Below the pieces are notes generated by a model, which made no database searches, was not told the origin of the DNA, and saw nothing but the letters and a program-made list of their open reading frames with translations. A stretch of DNA of 64,000 bases from Bacillota bacterium (GTDB lineage Bacteria > Sysuimicrobiota > Sysuimicrobiia > Sysuimicrobiales > Segetimicrobiaceae). Of this stretch, positions 40,457 to 49,203 are shown piece after piece (within the stretch, counting starts at the first letter, position 1; every line of letters begins with the position of its first letter). Both the position numbers and the translations under genes were made by a program. The stretch spans positions 1 to 64,000 of the forward strand of contig JAJPJJ010000126.1 in the NCBI GenBank assembly GCA_021324295.1, read 5' to 3'.

Positions 40457-41017
40457 CTAACTCTCGGCGGGCACAGGCGTCCGAGCGAGGTCGTAGAGCG
40501 CGCCGAAGCGGTACCCGGCCGCTTCGATCGCCTCGCGGCCGCCCTCGTGGCGATCCACGACGGCGAAGACGAGGATCACCCGGCCTCCGGCGGCCTCGAT
40601 CGCGCGCGCGGCGCGCACCGCCTGCGCGCCGGTCGTCACGACGTCCTCGAGCACGACCACGCGATCGCCGGGGGAGAGCTGGCCCTCGATCACGCGCGCG
40701 GTGCCGTGGTCCTTTGGCTCGGGCCGGACGATCACGAAAGGCAGCCCGGTCTCCAGCGCCACCGCGGTCGCGAGGGGCACGCCGCCGAGCGCCGGGCCGG
40801 CGAGGCGCATCGTCCCCGGAGGAACCTCCCGCGCGAGCAGGCGGGCGATATCCCGCAGCAGCTCGGGCTGCGTCTCGAAGAGGTACTTGTCGATGTAGAA
40901 CGGGCTGCGCCGCCCCGAGCTCAGCACGAAGTCGCCGCGGAGGAACGCCGCGCGCACGAGCCGCGCCCACGTTCGCTCGCGGAGCGCCGCGACGATCGAA
41001 GCGGGGACCGGCTCCAC
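40457..41017 (-). CDS. pyrE: Orotate phosphoribosyltransferase
   Basis: The 186-residue protein has the phosphoribosyltransferase PRPP motif VVVLEDVVTTGAQA and the OPRTase FYIDKYLFETQPELL and GPALGGVPLATAVAL. The longer-type 'thermophile' OPRT family is similar in size. It makes OMP from orotate for pyrimidine synthesis. It stops 23 bases before the suf -35 and starts 4 bases after the TetR stop, so the two are probably cotranscribed. No other pyr gene is near. Confidence 0.9.
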   Translation of the reverse strand: MEPVPASIVAALRERTWARLVRAAFLRGDFVLSSGRRSPFYIDKYLFETQPELLRDIARLLAREVPPGTMRLAGPALGGVPLATAVALETGLPFVIVRPEPKDHGTARVIEGQLSPGDRVVVLEDVVTTGAQAVRAARAIEAAGGRVILVFAVVDRHEGGREAIEAAGYRFGALYDLARTPVPAES

Positions 41018-41020
41018 GCC

Positions 41021-41653
41021 TCAGCCCGAGGCGGCGGGGGACGGCGCGAGCCCGACGCTGCTGAGGAGCAGCCGCGTGAGCGGGGCGAGCACTTCCTCCA
41101 GCGGGGTCGGCTTCCCGGTGTTGAGCCAGCGGATCACGACCTCGCTGATCGCGCCGATCCAGACGTAGGCCGCCATCTCGGTGTCCTGGGCCGCGATCTT
41201 ACCATCCTGTACCGCCCGGTCGAGGTATCCGCGCAGCACCTCGACGAGCATCGCCTTGAGCGCGATCCGCGTGCCCTGGAACTCCGCTCCTGCCGCGAGC
41301 CAGTCCACCAGGACGATCTTGGCGAGCGCGCGGTTGGCCTGGAAGCTGCGGATGAGCGTGGCCACCGTCGCCTCCACCTGCGCGACGAGTCCCCGGCTCC
41401 TGTGGACGGCTGCTTGGAGCTGCTGGGCGACCGTGGCGGCGTACTCCTCGACGAGCGAGAGGAAGATCTGTTCCTTGCTGTCGAAGTAGAAGTAGACGGC
41501 GCCCTTCGATGTCCCCGACGCCTTGACGATGTCGTCAACGACCGAGCCGTAGAAACCTTTCTCTGAGAAGACCTGGGCGGCAGATTCGAGGATTTTCCGG
41601 CGGGTATCTTCTCGCTGCTGCGTTTTGCTCAATCGCTCTATCGCGGTCGCCAT
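41021..41653 (-). CDS. TetR-family transcriptional regulator
   Basis: The 210-residue protein has an N-terminal TetR helix-turn-helix (RRKILESAAQVFSEKGFYGSVVDDIVKASGTSKGAVYFYFDSKEQIF) and a helical C-terminal ligand domain like FadR/PksA-type regulators of fatty-acid metabolism. It probably represses its own gene: a perfect inverted repeat lies just after its promoter. The ligand is unknown. It starts at an ATG (41653). Confidence 0.9.
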   Translation of the reverse strand: MATAIERLSKTQQREDTRRKILESAAQVFSEKGFYGSVVDDIVKASGTSKGAVYFYFDSKEQIFLSLVEEYAATVAQQLQAAVHRSRGLVAQVEATVATLIRSFQANRALAKIVLVDWLAAGAEFQGTRIALKAMLVEVLRGYLDRAVQDGKIAAQDTEMAAYVWIGAISEVVIRWLNTGKPTPLEEVLAPLTRLLLSSVGLAPSPAASG

Positions 41654-41664
41654 CCGCCCCTCCA

Positions 41665-41680
41665 GACTGACTGGTCAGTC
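41665..41680. promoter_or_regulatory. TetR autoregulatory operator
   Basis: GACTGACTGGTCAGTC is a perfect 7-2-7 inverted repeat between the TATACT box (41690-41695) and the start codon (41653). It is positioned to block the gene's own transcription. Confidence 0.7.
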
Positions 41681-41689
41681 TCCCAGCGG

Positions 41690-41719
41690 AGTATACAGAC
41701 CTCCCGCCGGCCCTGTCAA
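41690..41719 (-). promoter_or_regulatory. Promoter of tetR-pyrE
   Basis: On the minus strand: TTGACA (41719-41714), 18 bp, TATACT (41695-41690). It is a near-consensus promoter. The remaining 41720-41928 holds no supported gene, although a plus-strand AAGGAGG-ATG (ATG at 41735) opens a frame that soon becomes antisense to the zincin gene. Confidence 0.78.
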
Positions 41720-41928
41720 CCCAAGGAAGGAGGCATGTCTATCTTCCGGACGAACGGCCTATCGGCCTCCGGGCTCCTGCACCTCGGGGCTCCGCATCAC
41801 CGCGCCCGTGCGACGCGCGAGCGGTGGTGCCGCGGCTGGGCGGGGCGCGACGGGAGGCCATGCCCGCGAGGCCGGGCGGGGCGGGGCCCGGGCGCGGCGC
41901 CCCGGCATCGGCGCGGGCGACCCGCCGG

Positions 41929-42288
41929 TCAGGCACGGTCCTCGAGCGCCTCCATCTCCTCGTCGCTCAGGCCGAAGTGGTGCCCGATCTCATGGATCAC
42001 CGTCTTGCGCACTTCTTCTACGATCTCGTCGTCGGTCCGGCAGATCGCCTCGATGTTCTCCTGGTAGAGGATGATGACTTCGGGCAGCTCGTATGGGGCG
42101 ATGGGCGACTGCTGCAGCTCGCTTGCGCCGTGGTAGAGCCCAAGGATGTCGTCCCCGAGCTCCCGGGCGACCTCGCGCGAGGGGCGTGCCTCCACCATGA
42201 CGGCCACGTTCGTGAGCCGCGCCGCGAACGCCGGCGGCAGCTCGTCCAGCGCCCGCGCGACGAGGCGCTCAAACGCCGCCTTGCGCAC
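41929..42288 (-). CDS. Zincin-like metallopeptidase (PF06262 type)
   Basis: The 119-residue protein carries HEIGHHFGLSDEEMEAL, the HExxHxxG zincin motif of this small bacterial family, and ends there as usual. It has LPPAFAARLTNVAVMVEARPS in front. The family role is not known. It starts at a GTG (42288), 6 bases after the Nfu_N stop, and is the last of a four-gene minus-strand run starting at 45201. Confidence 0.85.
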   Translation of the reverse strand: MRKAAFERLVARALDELPPAFAARLTNVAVMVEARPSREVARELGDDILGLYHGASELQQSPIAPYELPEVIILYQENIEAICRTDDEIVEEVRKTVIHEIGHHFGLSDEEMEALEDRA

Positions 42289-42294
42289 CGCAGC

Positions 42295-42567
42295 TCACGC
42301 CAGGTGGCGGCGGATCAGGTCCTCTGCGCTGGGCACGATCGCGTCCCACTCGGTTCCCTCGATCCGCGTGATCGTGATGAAGTCGTTGAGGAAGAACACC
42401 TGGCGCACCCCGGGGATGCCGAGCAGGTCGCGCGCCAGGGGGGAGGCGGCGGAGTCCCGGCTCGTAAACGTCTGGCTGCGGCCTTCGGTCACCCGACGGT
42501 TGACCACGAACTTCAGCGCGTTGACGTTGGGCGTCGGTTGCACGGTCACGGTGAGCGGCGCGGTCAC
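42295..42567 (-). CDS. Nfu N-terminal domain (Nfu_N) scaffold-like protein
   Basis: The 90-residue protein shows the Nfu_N pattern: VQPTPNVNALKFVVNRRV and SPLARDLLGIPGVRQVFFLNDFITITR. It has no Cys pair of its own. Nfu_N domains normally sit in front of the cluster-binding Nfu domain; stand-alone forms are known in several bacteria. It may partner with the separate Nfu domain at 17155. AAAGGAGG precedes the GTG at 42567. Confidence 0.82.
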   Translation of the reverse strand: MTAPLTVTVQPTPNVNALKFVVNRRVTEGRSQTFTSRDSAASPLARDLLGIPGVRQVFFLNDFITITRIEGTEWDAIVPSAEDLIRRHLA

Positions 42568-42605
42568 ATCGGCCTCCTTTGCGCGGCGGTCACCTGCCGC
42601 CCTCG

Positions 42606-44243
42606 TCAGCGCGATCCCCCTGGATCCGGCCGCGGGTTCGGCACGAACCACGGCGTCGTCAATTTCAACGGGAACGGCGGAGGGCCCTGGCTCACCAGGA
42701 CGTCCACCGCCCCGTTCGGCGCGAGGCGGGTCCCCGGGCCCACGAACTGGTAGATGACCGCCCCGGAGGCGGTCCGATCGTCGTAGGTATAGCTGACGCG
42801 CCCCAGGCGCAGGCCCGCGGCCTCGAGCTGGCGTGCCGCCTGAAGCACCGCGAGCCCGTGGAGGTCCGGGACGACGCCGGACCCCTGGCTCACGGTCAGC
42901 CGGACGACGGCGCCCCTCGCCACCTCCCGGCCAGGCGGCGGGTCCTGGGCCAGGATCACCCCCACGCCGGCGCGGGGATCCTGCCGCCGCGCGCTGACGA
43001 CCACGCGGAGCTCGAGCGGCAGCACGGCGCGGCCGGCGTCCCCGACGGTCCGGCCGACCAGCGACGGCACGGGCACGTGCATCGCGAGCCACGTCGCCCG
43101 GTAGATGCCGGCGGCAAGCGCGGCAAGGAACCCCAGGACCACGAGCGTGAGCGCGGCCCGGGCCCACACGGGCCAGCGCGGCCGCGCCTCCATCCCCCTC
43201 GCGCCGGCGACCGGAGCCGGCAGCACGGCGGTGGCACCGGGCCGCGGCGCGCCGCCCTCCGACCCCGCGCCGGCGGGCAGGCGCGCCGTCCTCCGGCGCG
43301 GCTCGTCCGCGGGGCGGTGCAACGGCATCGTGCGGTCGGCCAGGGGCCGTGTCTCGCTCCCATCCAGGCGGCGCAGCCCGCCGAGGACCCGGCGCAGATC
43401 CGCGGCGACGTCCCGCGCGGACGGGTGGCGGTCCTCGGGCGATTTCGCGAGCAGCCGGCCGACGAGGGCGGCCGTCTCCGGGGAGACGTCGGGGCGCGCC
43501 CGGACGATGTCGGGTGGGGCCTCGTGGAGGTGCTTGAGCGCGATCGCCACCGGGGCCTCGCCGTCGAACGGCACCCGGCCCGCCAGCATCTCGTAGAGCA
43601 CCACGCCGAGCGCATACAGGTCGGAGGCGGGACCGGCCTGGTCGCCGCGCGCCTGCTCGGGCGAGATGTAGTGGGCCGAGCCCATGAGCGTCCCGGTCCG
43701 CGTGAGGTAGGTCGCGTCGAGCGTGCGGGCGATCCCGAAGTCGGCGACCTTCACGTCGCCGTCCGGGGTCAGGAGGATGTTGTGCGGCTTGATGTCGCGG
43801 TGGACCACGCCGCGGTCGTGGGCGTAGGCGAGCGCATCCGCCACCTCGGCGGCGATCCGCAGCGCGTCGGCTTCCGGCAGGGGACCGCGCCGGCGCAGCA
43901 GGTCGTGCAGCGTCCCGCCGGCGACGTACTCCATCGTGATGAAGTAGCGCCCCGCGGCGTCCCCCGAGCCGTAGACCGCGACGATGTGCGGGTGGACGAG
44001 GCCCGCAGCCGAAGCGGCCTCCCGCCGGAATCGCCGGCGAAACTCCTCGTCGCGGGACAGGAGCTCGCCGAGGACCTTGACGGCGCAGACCCGCTCGGCC
44101 TCGCGGTCCCAGGCGCGGTACACGGCCGCCATGCCCCCGCTGCCGAGCAGCTCCGCCGCGGCGAAGCGCACCGCGAGCGGCGCAGGGATGTCCGCGCGCC
44201 GCTCCTGCTGGTCCGGATCTTCGCGCAGCCTCTCCACCGGCAC
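42606..44243 (-). CDS. Serine/threonine protein kinase with two PASTA domains
   Basis: The 545-residue protein has a PknB-like kinase domain at residues ~20-280 (GSGGMAAVYRAWD glycine loop, AVKVL lysine, HRDIKPHNILL catalytic loop, ADFGIA, SAHYISPEQARG). A linker, a single membrane helix (~395-420, ALTLVVLGFLAALAAGIY) and two extracellular PASTA domains follow (VPVPSLVGRTVGDA and VVPDLHGLAVLQAARQLEAAGL). It senses peptidoglycan or lipid II fragments and controls cell-wall and growth processes in other bacteria. The start is uncertain; a GTG at 44243 is chosen. It follows a nucleotidyltransferase-like gene. Confidence 0.92.
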   Translation of the reverse strand: MPVERLREDPDQQERRADIPAPLAVRFAAAELLGSGGMAAVYRAWDREAERVCAVKVLGELLSRDEEFRRRFRREAASAAGLVHPHIVAVYGSGDAAGRYFITMEYVAGGTLHDLLRRRGPLPEADALRIAAEVADALAYAHDRGVVHRDIKPHNILLTPDGDVKVADFGIARTLDATYLTRTGTLMGSAHYISPEQARGDQAGPASDLYALGVVLYEMLAGRVPFDGEAPVAIALKHLHEAPPDIVRARPDVSPETAALVGRLLAKSPEDRHPSARDVAADLRRVLGGLRRLDGSETRPLADRTMPLHRPADEPRRRTARLPAGAGSEGGAPRPGATAVLPAPVAGARGMEARPRWPVWARAALTLVVLGFLAALAAGIYRATWLAMHVPVPSLVGRTVGDAGRAVLPLELRVVVSARRQDPRAGVGVILAQDPPPGREVARGAVVRLTVSQGSGVVPDLHGLAVLQAARQLEAAGLRLGRVSYTYDDRTASGAVIYQFVGPGTRLAPNGAVDVLVSQGPPPFPLKLTTPWFVPNPRPDPGGSR

Positions 44244-44289
44244 GATCGACCCCGTCCTCCGCCACCGGGCGCGGCGGGCACCCGGCGGC

Positions 44290-45201
44290 TCAGTGGAGCT
44301 TCTGGGCGGCCGCCGGCCCGGGCAGCTCGGTCGCCCACGAGGCGCGGCGCGCAAACGTGATGATCGGCGGCAGGTAGCCACGGATCATCGCGATGACGCG
44401 CTCGGGCGCCATCATCCCGCTGCCGGTGAGCAGCGTCCACCGGGTCTCGACCATCGCGCCCAGGTGCAGCGCCAGCTCCATCGGGATGATACCCGCGTCG
44501 GCTAGCGGGAGGAACACTTCCCACCGCCGCGGCGGGCGCGCGATGCCGTAGGTCGTCAGCATGGCCTTGGCGATCCCGGTCGCCGCGCCACTCGCGTTGC
44601 TGAAGACGCCGACGATCTGGTTCACGCGCTCCGCGTCCTGCGCCACCGCTTCGACATCCCGCGTGAACATCTCGAGGATCGGCACCGAGGTCAGGACCCG
44701 CGCAAGGCGCCAGCCGACCCGCACCGGATCGAGGCCCCGCGCGGGCTGCGAGACGGTGCGCACCGTCTCGTCGCCGGACGGCAGCCCGAACGCCCGCGCC
44801 TTGAGGATCGTCTCGTGGGCCTCCTCGAGCAGCCGGGAGCGCTCCCGCTCCATGCGCTCCGCGGCCCGCTTGACGAACGCCTCGCGCGCCGCCGGATCGT
44901 TGTCCACGAGGAGCCGGCCCCACGTCAGGACCTCGTACACGACCGGGAGGATGTGACCGTTGAGCGCAAACGGCATCAGGGTCCCGGGCGCGTCGCCGAG
45001 CGGGTCGCTGCTCCGCAGGCCCTCCAGGTACTCGGTGATCGCGTCGGCGTCCAGCGCGTCGTTGAAGAGCAGGCCCACCTCGATGTCCGAGTCCGGCCAG
45101 GTGCGGGTCACGGCCGGCTGCCCGTAGAGGTAGGCGGCGACGACCTCCTCCTCGGCCCCGAAGAAGCGGGCGAGGTGCTCGAACGCGTTGAGCGTGCCCA
45201 T
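44290..45201 (-). CDS. Nucleotidyltransferase-like N-domain joined to a helical (HEPN-like) C-domain
   Basis: The 303-residue protein starts with a degenerate minimal-nucleotidyltransferase motif (AYLYGQPAVTRTWPDSDIEVGLLF) where the usual GS is replaced and the catalytic Asp pair D-S-D is kept. Residues ~90-300 are mostly helical, with VNQIVGVFSNASGAATGIAKAML and PLADAGIIPMELALHLGAMVE, resembling HEPN/DUF86 helices but without a clear Rx4-6H. MntA/HepT modules are toxin-antitoxin pairs when split; a fused form would be unusual. The ATG at 45201 has AGGAG upstream. Confidence 0.55.
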   Translation of the reverse strand: MGTLNAFEHLARFFGAEEEVVAAYLYGQPAVTRTWPDSDIEVGLLFNDALDADAITEYLEGLRSSDPLGDAPGTLMPFALNGHILPVVYEVLTWGRLLVDNDPAAREAFVKRAAERMERERSRLLEEAHETILKARAFGLPSGDETVRTVSQPARGLDPVRVGWRLARVLTSVPILEMFTRDVEAVAQDAERVNQIVGVFSNASGAATGIAKAMLTTYGIARPPRRWEVFLPLADAGIIPMELALHLGAMVETRWTLLTGSGMMAPERVIAMIRGYLPPIITFARRASWATELPGPAAAQKLH

Positions 45202-45290
45202 CGTCGGCGCTCCTGGGCGGCTCATCGGGCGCCCGGGCGCTCGATGCCCGGCCCCACCCCTCCTCCCTGGCCGCGGTCCTCCACGAGGTC

Positions 45291-45296
45291 ATTGTA
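45291..45296 (-). promoter_or_regulatory. -10 of the nucleotidyltransferase-kinase operon
   Basis: TACAAT preceded by ATGC on the minus strand, about 90 bases before the start at 45201. There is no clear -35; it is an extended -10 type. Confidence 0.5.
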
Positions 45297-45398
45297 GCAT
45301 AGCCCGCTCGCCGGCCGCGCGCCGGAGGAGGACGGGCCTCCGCGCGCATGGTAGTATCCAGCGACCGGCGCTCCACACGCTCTTCGGGAGGCGCAACG

Positions 45399-46904
45399 AT
45401 GCGGTGGTCGCGTGTGACAGCGGTACGCGTTCTGGCCGTGCTCGCATCCCTCGTCCTGGCGGCGGCCGTCGTGCCGCCATCCCCGGCTCCCGGCGCCGCG
45501 CCGCGCTCGTTTGCCGGCGTGACCGTGAACATCGTCACCTTCACCGGCCCGCAGATCGCCGAGCCGCTGCAGCGGCACGGCCCCGAGTTCCAGAAGATGA
45601 CCGGCGCCCGGATCAACGTCATCACCGTGCCGTTCAGCGACCTCTACCAGAAGATCCTGACCGACTTCGCGACCCGCACCAACAGCTACGACGCGATCGT
45701 GTTCGACCCGCAGTGGATGGGCGACTACGTCTCGGCCGGGTACCTGGAGGACCTGACGGGGCGGGTCAGAGCCGATCCCACGCTGCAGTGGGACGACATC
45801 CTGCCGTACTTCCGCAACTTTAGCGCGACCTACAACGGCCGCGTCTACACGATCCCGCTCGACGGCGACGTGCAGATGGTGTACTACCGCAGCGACCTGC
45901 TGGCCCGGGACGGCCTCAAGCCGCCGGCCACGTGGGCGGACTACCTCGCGATCGCCCAGCGCTACAACGGGCGCGACCTCAACGGCGACGGCAAGCCGGA
46001 CTACGGGTCGTGCGTCGCGATGAAGCGCAGCGCGCAGTCGTACTGGATGTTCCTCTCGGTCGTGGCCCCCTACCTGCAGAGCAAGGGCACCTCCCAGGGC
46101 GCGTTCTTCGACCCGCGGACGATGCGCCCGCTGATGGACAACCAGGCCGTGGCCGCCGCGCTCGACGTCTACCACGCGATGCTCAAGGACGGGCCGCCGG
46201 AGCAGCTCAACATGGACGTCGGGGACACGCGGGGGCTGTTCACCTCCGGCCGCTGCGCGCTCTCCGTGGACTGGGGCGACATCGGCACGCTGGCCACGGA
46301 CCCCAAGACCTCCAAGGTGAACGGCAAGGTCGGCTCGGTCATCACGCCCGGATCCCGCATGGTCCTCGACCGCGACACCGGGAAGCTCGTGCCGTGCACG
46401 ACGCAGACCTGCCCGTACGCGATCGGCGGCGTGAACCACGCGCCGTTCGCGGCGTTCGGGGGCTGGTCCTGCGCGATCAACAAGGCCGCCCGGCCGCAGG
46501 TCAAGGACGCGGCGTTCGCGTTCTGCGCGTACGTGAGCGCGCCGCCGCGGTCCCGCGTGGACGTGACGCTCGGGATCACCGGCTTCAACCCGTACCGCCG
46601 GTCGCACTTCGGGCTCGACCTGTGGGTCAAATCGGGGATGACCCGGCCGATGGCGGAGAGCTACATCGGCGCGATCCGGCAGAGCCTCCAGAGCCCGAAC
46701 ATGGTGCTGGACCTGCGGATCCCGCAGAACGCGTACTACGAGGGCGTCGTGCTCGACACCGCGCTCGCGGAGTTCCTGGCGGGCCAGCTCACCGCGGCCC
46801 AGACGATGAAGCAGATCGAGGACGGTTGGAACAAGAAGACGGACGAGCTCGGCCGGGCCAAGATGCTCGGCGCGTACCGGGCCAGCCTGAGCATCACCCG
46901 GTAA
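45399..46904 (+). CDS. ABC transporter substrate-binding protein (family 1, sugar type)
   Basis: The 501-residue protein has a signal peptide (AVRVLAVLASLVLAAAVVPP, cleaved near residue 35). It then has an extracellular solute-binding domain (VNIVTFTGPQIAEPLQRHGPEFQKMTG, VPFSDLYQKILTDFATRTNSYDAIVFDPQWM, PLDGDVQMVYYRSDLLARDG, GGWSCAINKAAR). It resembles maltose/oligosaccharide binders in family 1. No lipobox Cys is visible. GGGAGG lies 8 nt upstream of the ATG at 45399. Two permease genes follow; no ATPase gene is present, so it must share one encoded elsewhere. Confidence 0.88.
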   Translation: MRWSRVTAVRVLAVLASLVLAAAVVPPSPAPGAAPRSFAGVTVNIVTFTGPQIAEPLQRHGPEFQKMTGARINVITVPFSDLYQKILTDFATRTNSYDAIVFDPQWMGDYVSAGYLEDLTGRVRADPTLQWDDILPYFRNFSATYNGRVYTIPLDGDVQMVYYRSDLLARDGLKPPATWADYLAIAQRYNGRDLNGDGKPDYGSCVAMKRSAQSYWMFLSVVAPYLQSKGTSQGAFFDPRTMRPLMDNQAVAAALDVYHAMLKDGPPEQLNMDVGDTRGLFTSGRCALSVDWGDIGTLATDPKTSKVNGKVGSVITPGSRMVLDRDTGKLVPCTTQTCPYAIGGVNHAPFAAFGGWSCAINKAARPQVKDAAFAFCAYVSAPPRSRVDVTLGITGFNPYRRSHFGLDLWVKSGMTRPMAESYIGAIRQSLQSPNMVLDLRIPQNAYYEGVVLDTALAEFLAGQLTAAQTMKQIEDGWNKKTDELGRAKMLGAYRASLSITR

Positions 46905-46916
46905 CGGCCGCCCGCC

Positions 46917-48077
46917 GTGGCCGACCGACGCGGACCCGGCCCGCTCGTGCTCGGCGCGGGCCGGGTCCGCGTCCGGGACGCAGCGCCCGGGTGGCTCGGC
47001 GCCTGGCTGGAGCGCGCGTCCCCGTGGATCTTCCTCGCGCCCGGCGCCGCGATCGTGCTCCTCTTCTCGCTGTTCCCGCTGGTGCTGTCCCTGTACTTCT
47101 CGCTCGTGCGGCTCGAGTTCGCCCCCGGGGGGTTCCGGCTCGCGTTCGTCGGGCTCGACAACTACGCCAAGCTCATCGTAGGGGTCGACCGGGAGGAGTT
47201 CGTGGGCGTCCTCGCCGGGCCGTCCCCGGCGGGCTGGGCGGCGTGGGGCCTCGCCGCGGCGGGGCTCGGGTGGTGGCTCGCCCGCAGCGCGCGGACCGTC
47301 TCCGGCCGCGGCCTGCTGGCGCGCGCCGCCCTGGCCGCGGTCTCCGCCGCCGGCGTCTGGCTCGCGGTGCGCACGCTCGCGCCCCACGGCCGCCCGGGGT
47401 CCCTCGTCGTCACGCTGATCTACGTCGCGGTCGGCGTCGGCGCGGAGTACGTGCTCGGCCTCGGCCTCGCCCTCCTGTGCGCGCAGCGCATCCCGGGCCG
47501 CCGCTTCTTCCGCGTCGTGTTCCTGCTGCCGATGATGATCACGCCGGTCGGGGTGGCGTACCTCTTCCGGATGCTGACCGACACGAGCAAGGGGCCGTTC
47601 TACCCGCTCTGGAAGGCGCTCGGCCTGGTCAACTTCTCCTGGGTCAACGACCCGTGGGGCGCCCGCGCGGCGGTGCTCGTGGGGGACATCTGGCAGTGGA
47701 CGCCGTTCATGTTCATCGTGCTGCTTGCGGCGCTGGAGTCCCAGTCCACGGAGCCGGTGGAGGCGGCCGTCGCGGACGGCGCGAGCGCGTGGCAGGTCTT
47801 CCGGCACATCACGTTCCCGGCGATCCTCCCGGTCAGCAGCACGCTCGTGCTGATCCGCATGATCGAGGCGTTCAAGATCGTGGACCTGCCCAACGTCCTC
47901 ACGAGCGGCGGCCCGGGCACCGCGACCGAGTCGCTGACCCTGCACGCGTACGTGATCTGGCGGGCGCTCGACATCGGCGGCTCGGCCGCGATCGCCTACC
48001 TGCTGCTGCTGATCGTGACCGTGGCCGCGGTATCGTACGTTCACCTGGTCCACCGCCGCGCCGTGGGGGCGGCGTGA
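46917..48077 (+). CDS. ABC transporter permease, sugar type (MalF-like)
   Basis: The 386-residue protein has an N-terminal helix (WIFLAPGAAIVLLFSLFPLVLSLY) and a central extra segment of ~100 residues (residues ~95-175) with more hydrophobic stretches. It ends with the BPD permease core of VFLLPMMITPVGVAYLFRML, and the EAA loop AAVADGASAWQVFRHITFPAILPVSS. It is the MalF-side partner. The insert makes it longer than usual (~290). A GTG start at 46917, 12 bases after the binding-protein stop. Confidence 0.87.
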   Translation: MADRRGPGPLVLGAGRVRVRDAAPGWLGAWLERASPWIFLAPGAAIVLLFSLFPLVLSLYFSLVRLEFAPGGFRLAFVGLDNYAKLIVGVDREEFVGVLAGPSPAGWAAWGLAAAGLGWWLARSARTVSGRGLLARAALAAVSAAGVWLAVRTLAPHGRPGSLVVTLIYVAVGVGAEYVLGLGLALLCAQRIPGRRFFRVVFLLPMMITPVGVAYLFRMLTDTSKGPFYPLWKALGLVNFSWVNDPWGARAAVLVGDIWQWTPFMFIVLLAALESQSTEPVEAAVADGASAWQVFRHITFPAILPVSSTLVLIRMIEAFKIVDLPNVLTSGGPGTATESLTLHAYVIWRALDIGGSAAIAYLLLLIVTVAAVSYVHLVHRRAVGAA

Positions 48078-48084
48078 CGCCGGG

Positions 48085-49104
48085 ATGACGCGCCGGCACG
48101 CCCGTCCTCGCCCGATCCCCGCCGCGGCGCGCGTCGCGACTTATCTGGCGCTCGGGACGTGGACGTTCGTGGTGCTGTTTCCCCTGTACTGGCTCGCCGT
48201 CACCTCGCTCAAGAACCCGATCGACGTCTTCAGCGGGCCGCTCTACGTGCCGTTCGTCGACTTCCGGCCGACGCTCAGCGCCTGGCGCTACATCTTCGTC
48301 GACCTGCGCAACGACACGCTCCGCCCCTACGCGAACACGGTCATCGTGGCGACGGTGAGCTCCGTGATCGCGCTGGTGGCCGGATCCGCCGCCGCCTACG
48401 GCCTGGCGCGCTTCCCCTACCGGCCGAGGGTCGGCGCGATCCTGCTCTTCGCGGGGTCGCTCGCTGTGGCGGTCGTCGCGCTCAGCCTCAACGTCCCGTG
48501 GCCGGCCGCGGCGCTGGGCGCGGCGGCGCTGGGCGCGGGGGCGTGGCGCGCTGCGCGCGCGCGTTTCCGCCGGGCGGCGAGTAACGAGGACATCGCTTTC
48601 TGGATGATCTCCCAGCGGATCCTGCCGCCCGTCGCTGTCGTGATCCCGGTGTACGTCCTGTTCCAGCGGCTGCACCTGCTCGACACCCGCACCGCGCTCG
48701 TCATCACGTACGTGGCGAGCAACCTGCCGATCGTGGTGTGGCTCATGCGCGACTACTTCCGCAGCCTGCCGGTCGAGCTGGAGGAGTGCGCGGCCGTCGA
48801 TGGCGCGTCGCGGTACCGGATCTTCTGGTCGATCGTCCTGCCGCCGTCGGCGCCGGGCCTGGTCGCCACGTTCTTGTTCGTGCTCGTGTTCGCCTGGAAC
48901 GAGTACCTCTTCGCGCTGTTCCTCACGAGCGCGCGAGCCCAGACCCTGCCGCTCACGATCGCGGCGCAGAACGCGACGCGCGGGCCGCAGTGGTGGTACA
49001 TGTCCGTGCTGATCTTGATCATGATCGTGCCGGTGATCGCGATGGCGGTCGCGCTGGAGCGCTACATGGCCCGCGGCCTGCTCGTGGGGGCGGTGAAGGG
49101 ATAG
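48085..49104 (+). CDS. ABC transporter permease, sugar type (MalG-like)
   Basis: The 339-residue protein has the MalG-type start (TFVVLFPLYWLAVTSLKNPIDVFSGP), multiple helices, and the EAA motif EECAAVDGASRYRIFWSIVLPPSAPG contacting the ATPase. Like its partner it holds an insert (~120-165) with two extra hydrophobic segments and an Arg-rich stretch. It starts 7 bases after its partner. Its 3' end is followed by a 352-base region with repeat R4. Confidence 0.87.
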   Translation: MTRRHARPRPIPAAARVATYLALGTWTFVVLFPLYWLAVTSLKNPIDVFSGPLYVPFVDFRPTLSAWRYIFVDLRNDTLRPYANTVIVATVSSVIALVAGSAAAYGLARFPYRPRVGAILLFAGSLAVAVVALSLNVPWPAAALGAAALGAGAWRAARARFRRAASNEDIAFWMISQRILPPVAVVIPVYVLFQRLHLLDTRTALVITYVASNLPIVVWLMRDYFRSLPVELEECAAVDGASRYRIFWSIVLPPSAPGLVATFLFVLVFAWNEYLFALFLTSARAQTLPLTIAAQNATRGPQWWYMSVLILIMIVPVIAMAVALERYMARGLLVGAVKG

Positions 49105-49203
49105 CGCCGGCGCCCGCGGGACGCCGGCCGCGAGGCGGACGCCCTCCCCGGCCCGGCGCGGGCGGCGGTGCCCGTGCACGCTCTCCGAAGCCTGACGAGG
49201 CCC

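Noticed and set aside
41735-42067. A 110-codon plus-strand gene starting after AAGGAGG
   Set aside because: The ribosome site is good, but most of the frame is antisense to the zincin gene and has no recognisable motif. Kept only as a possible remnant.
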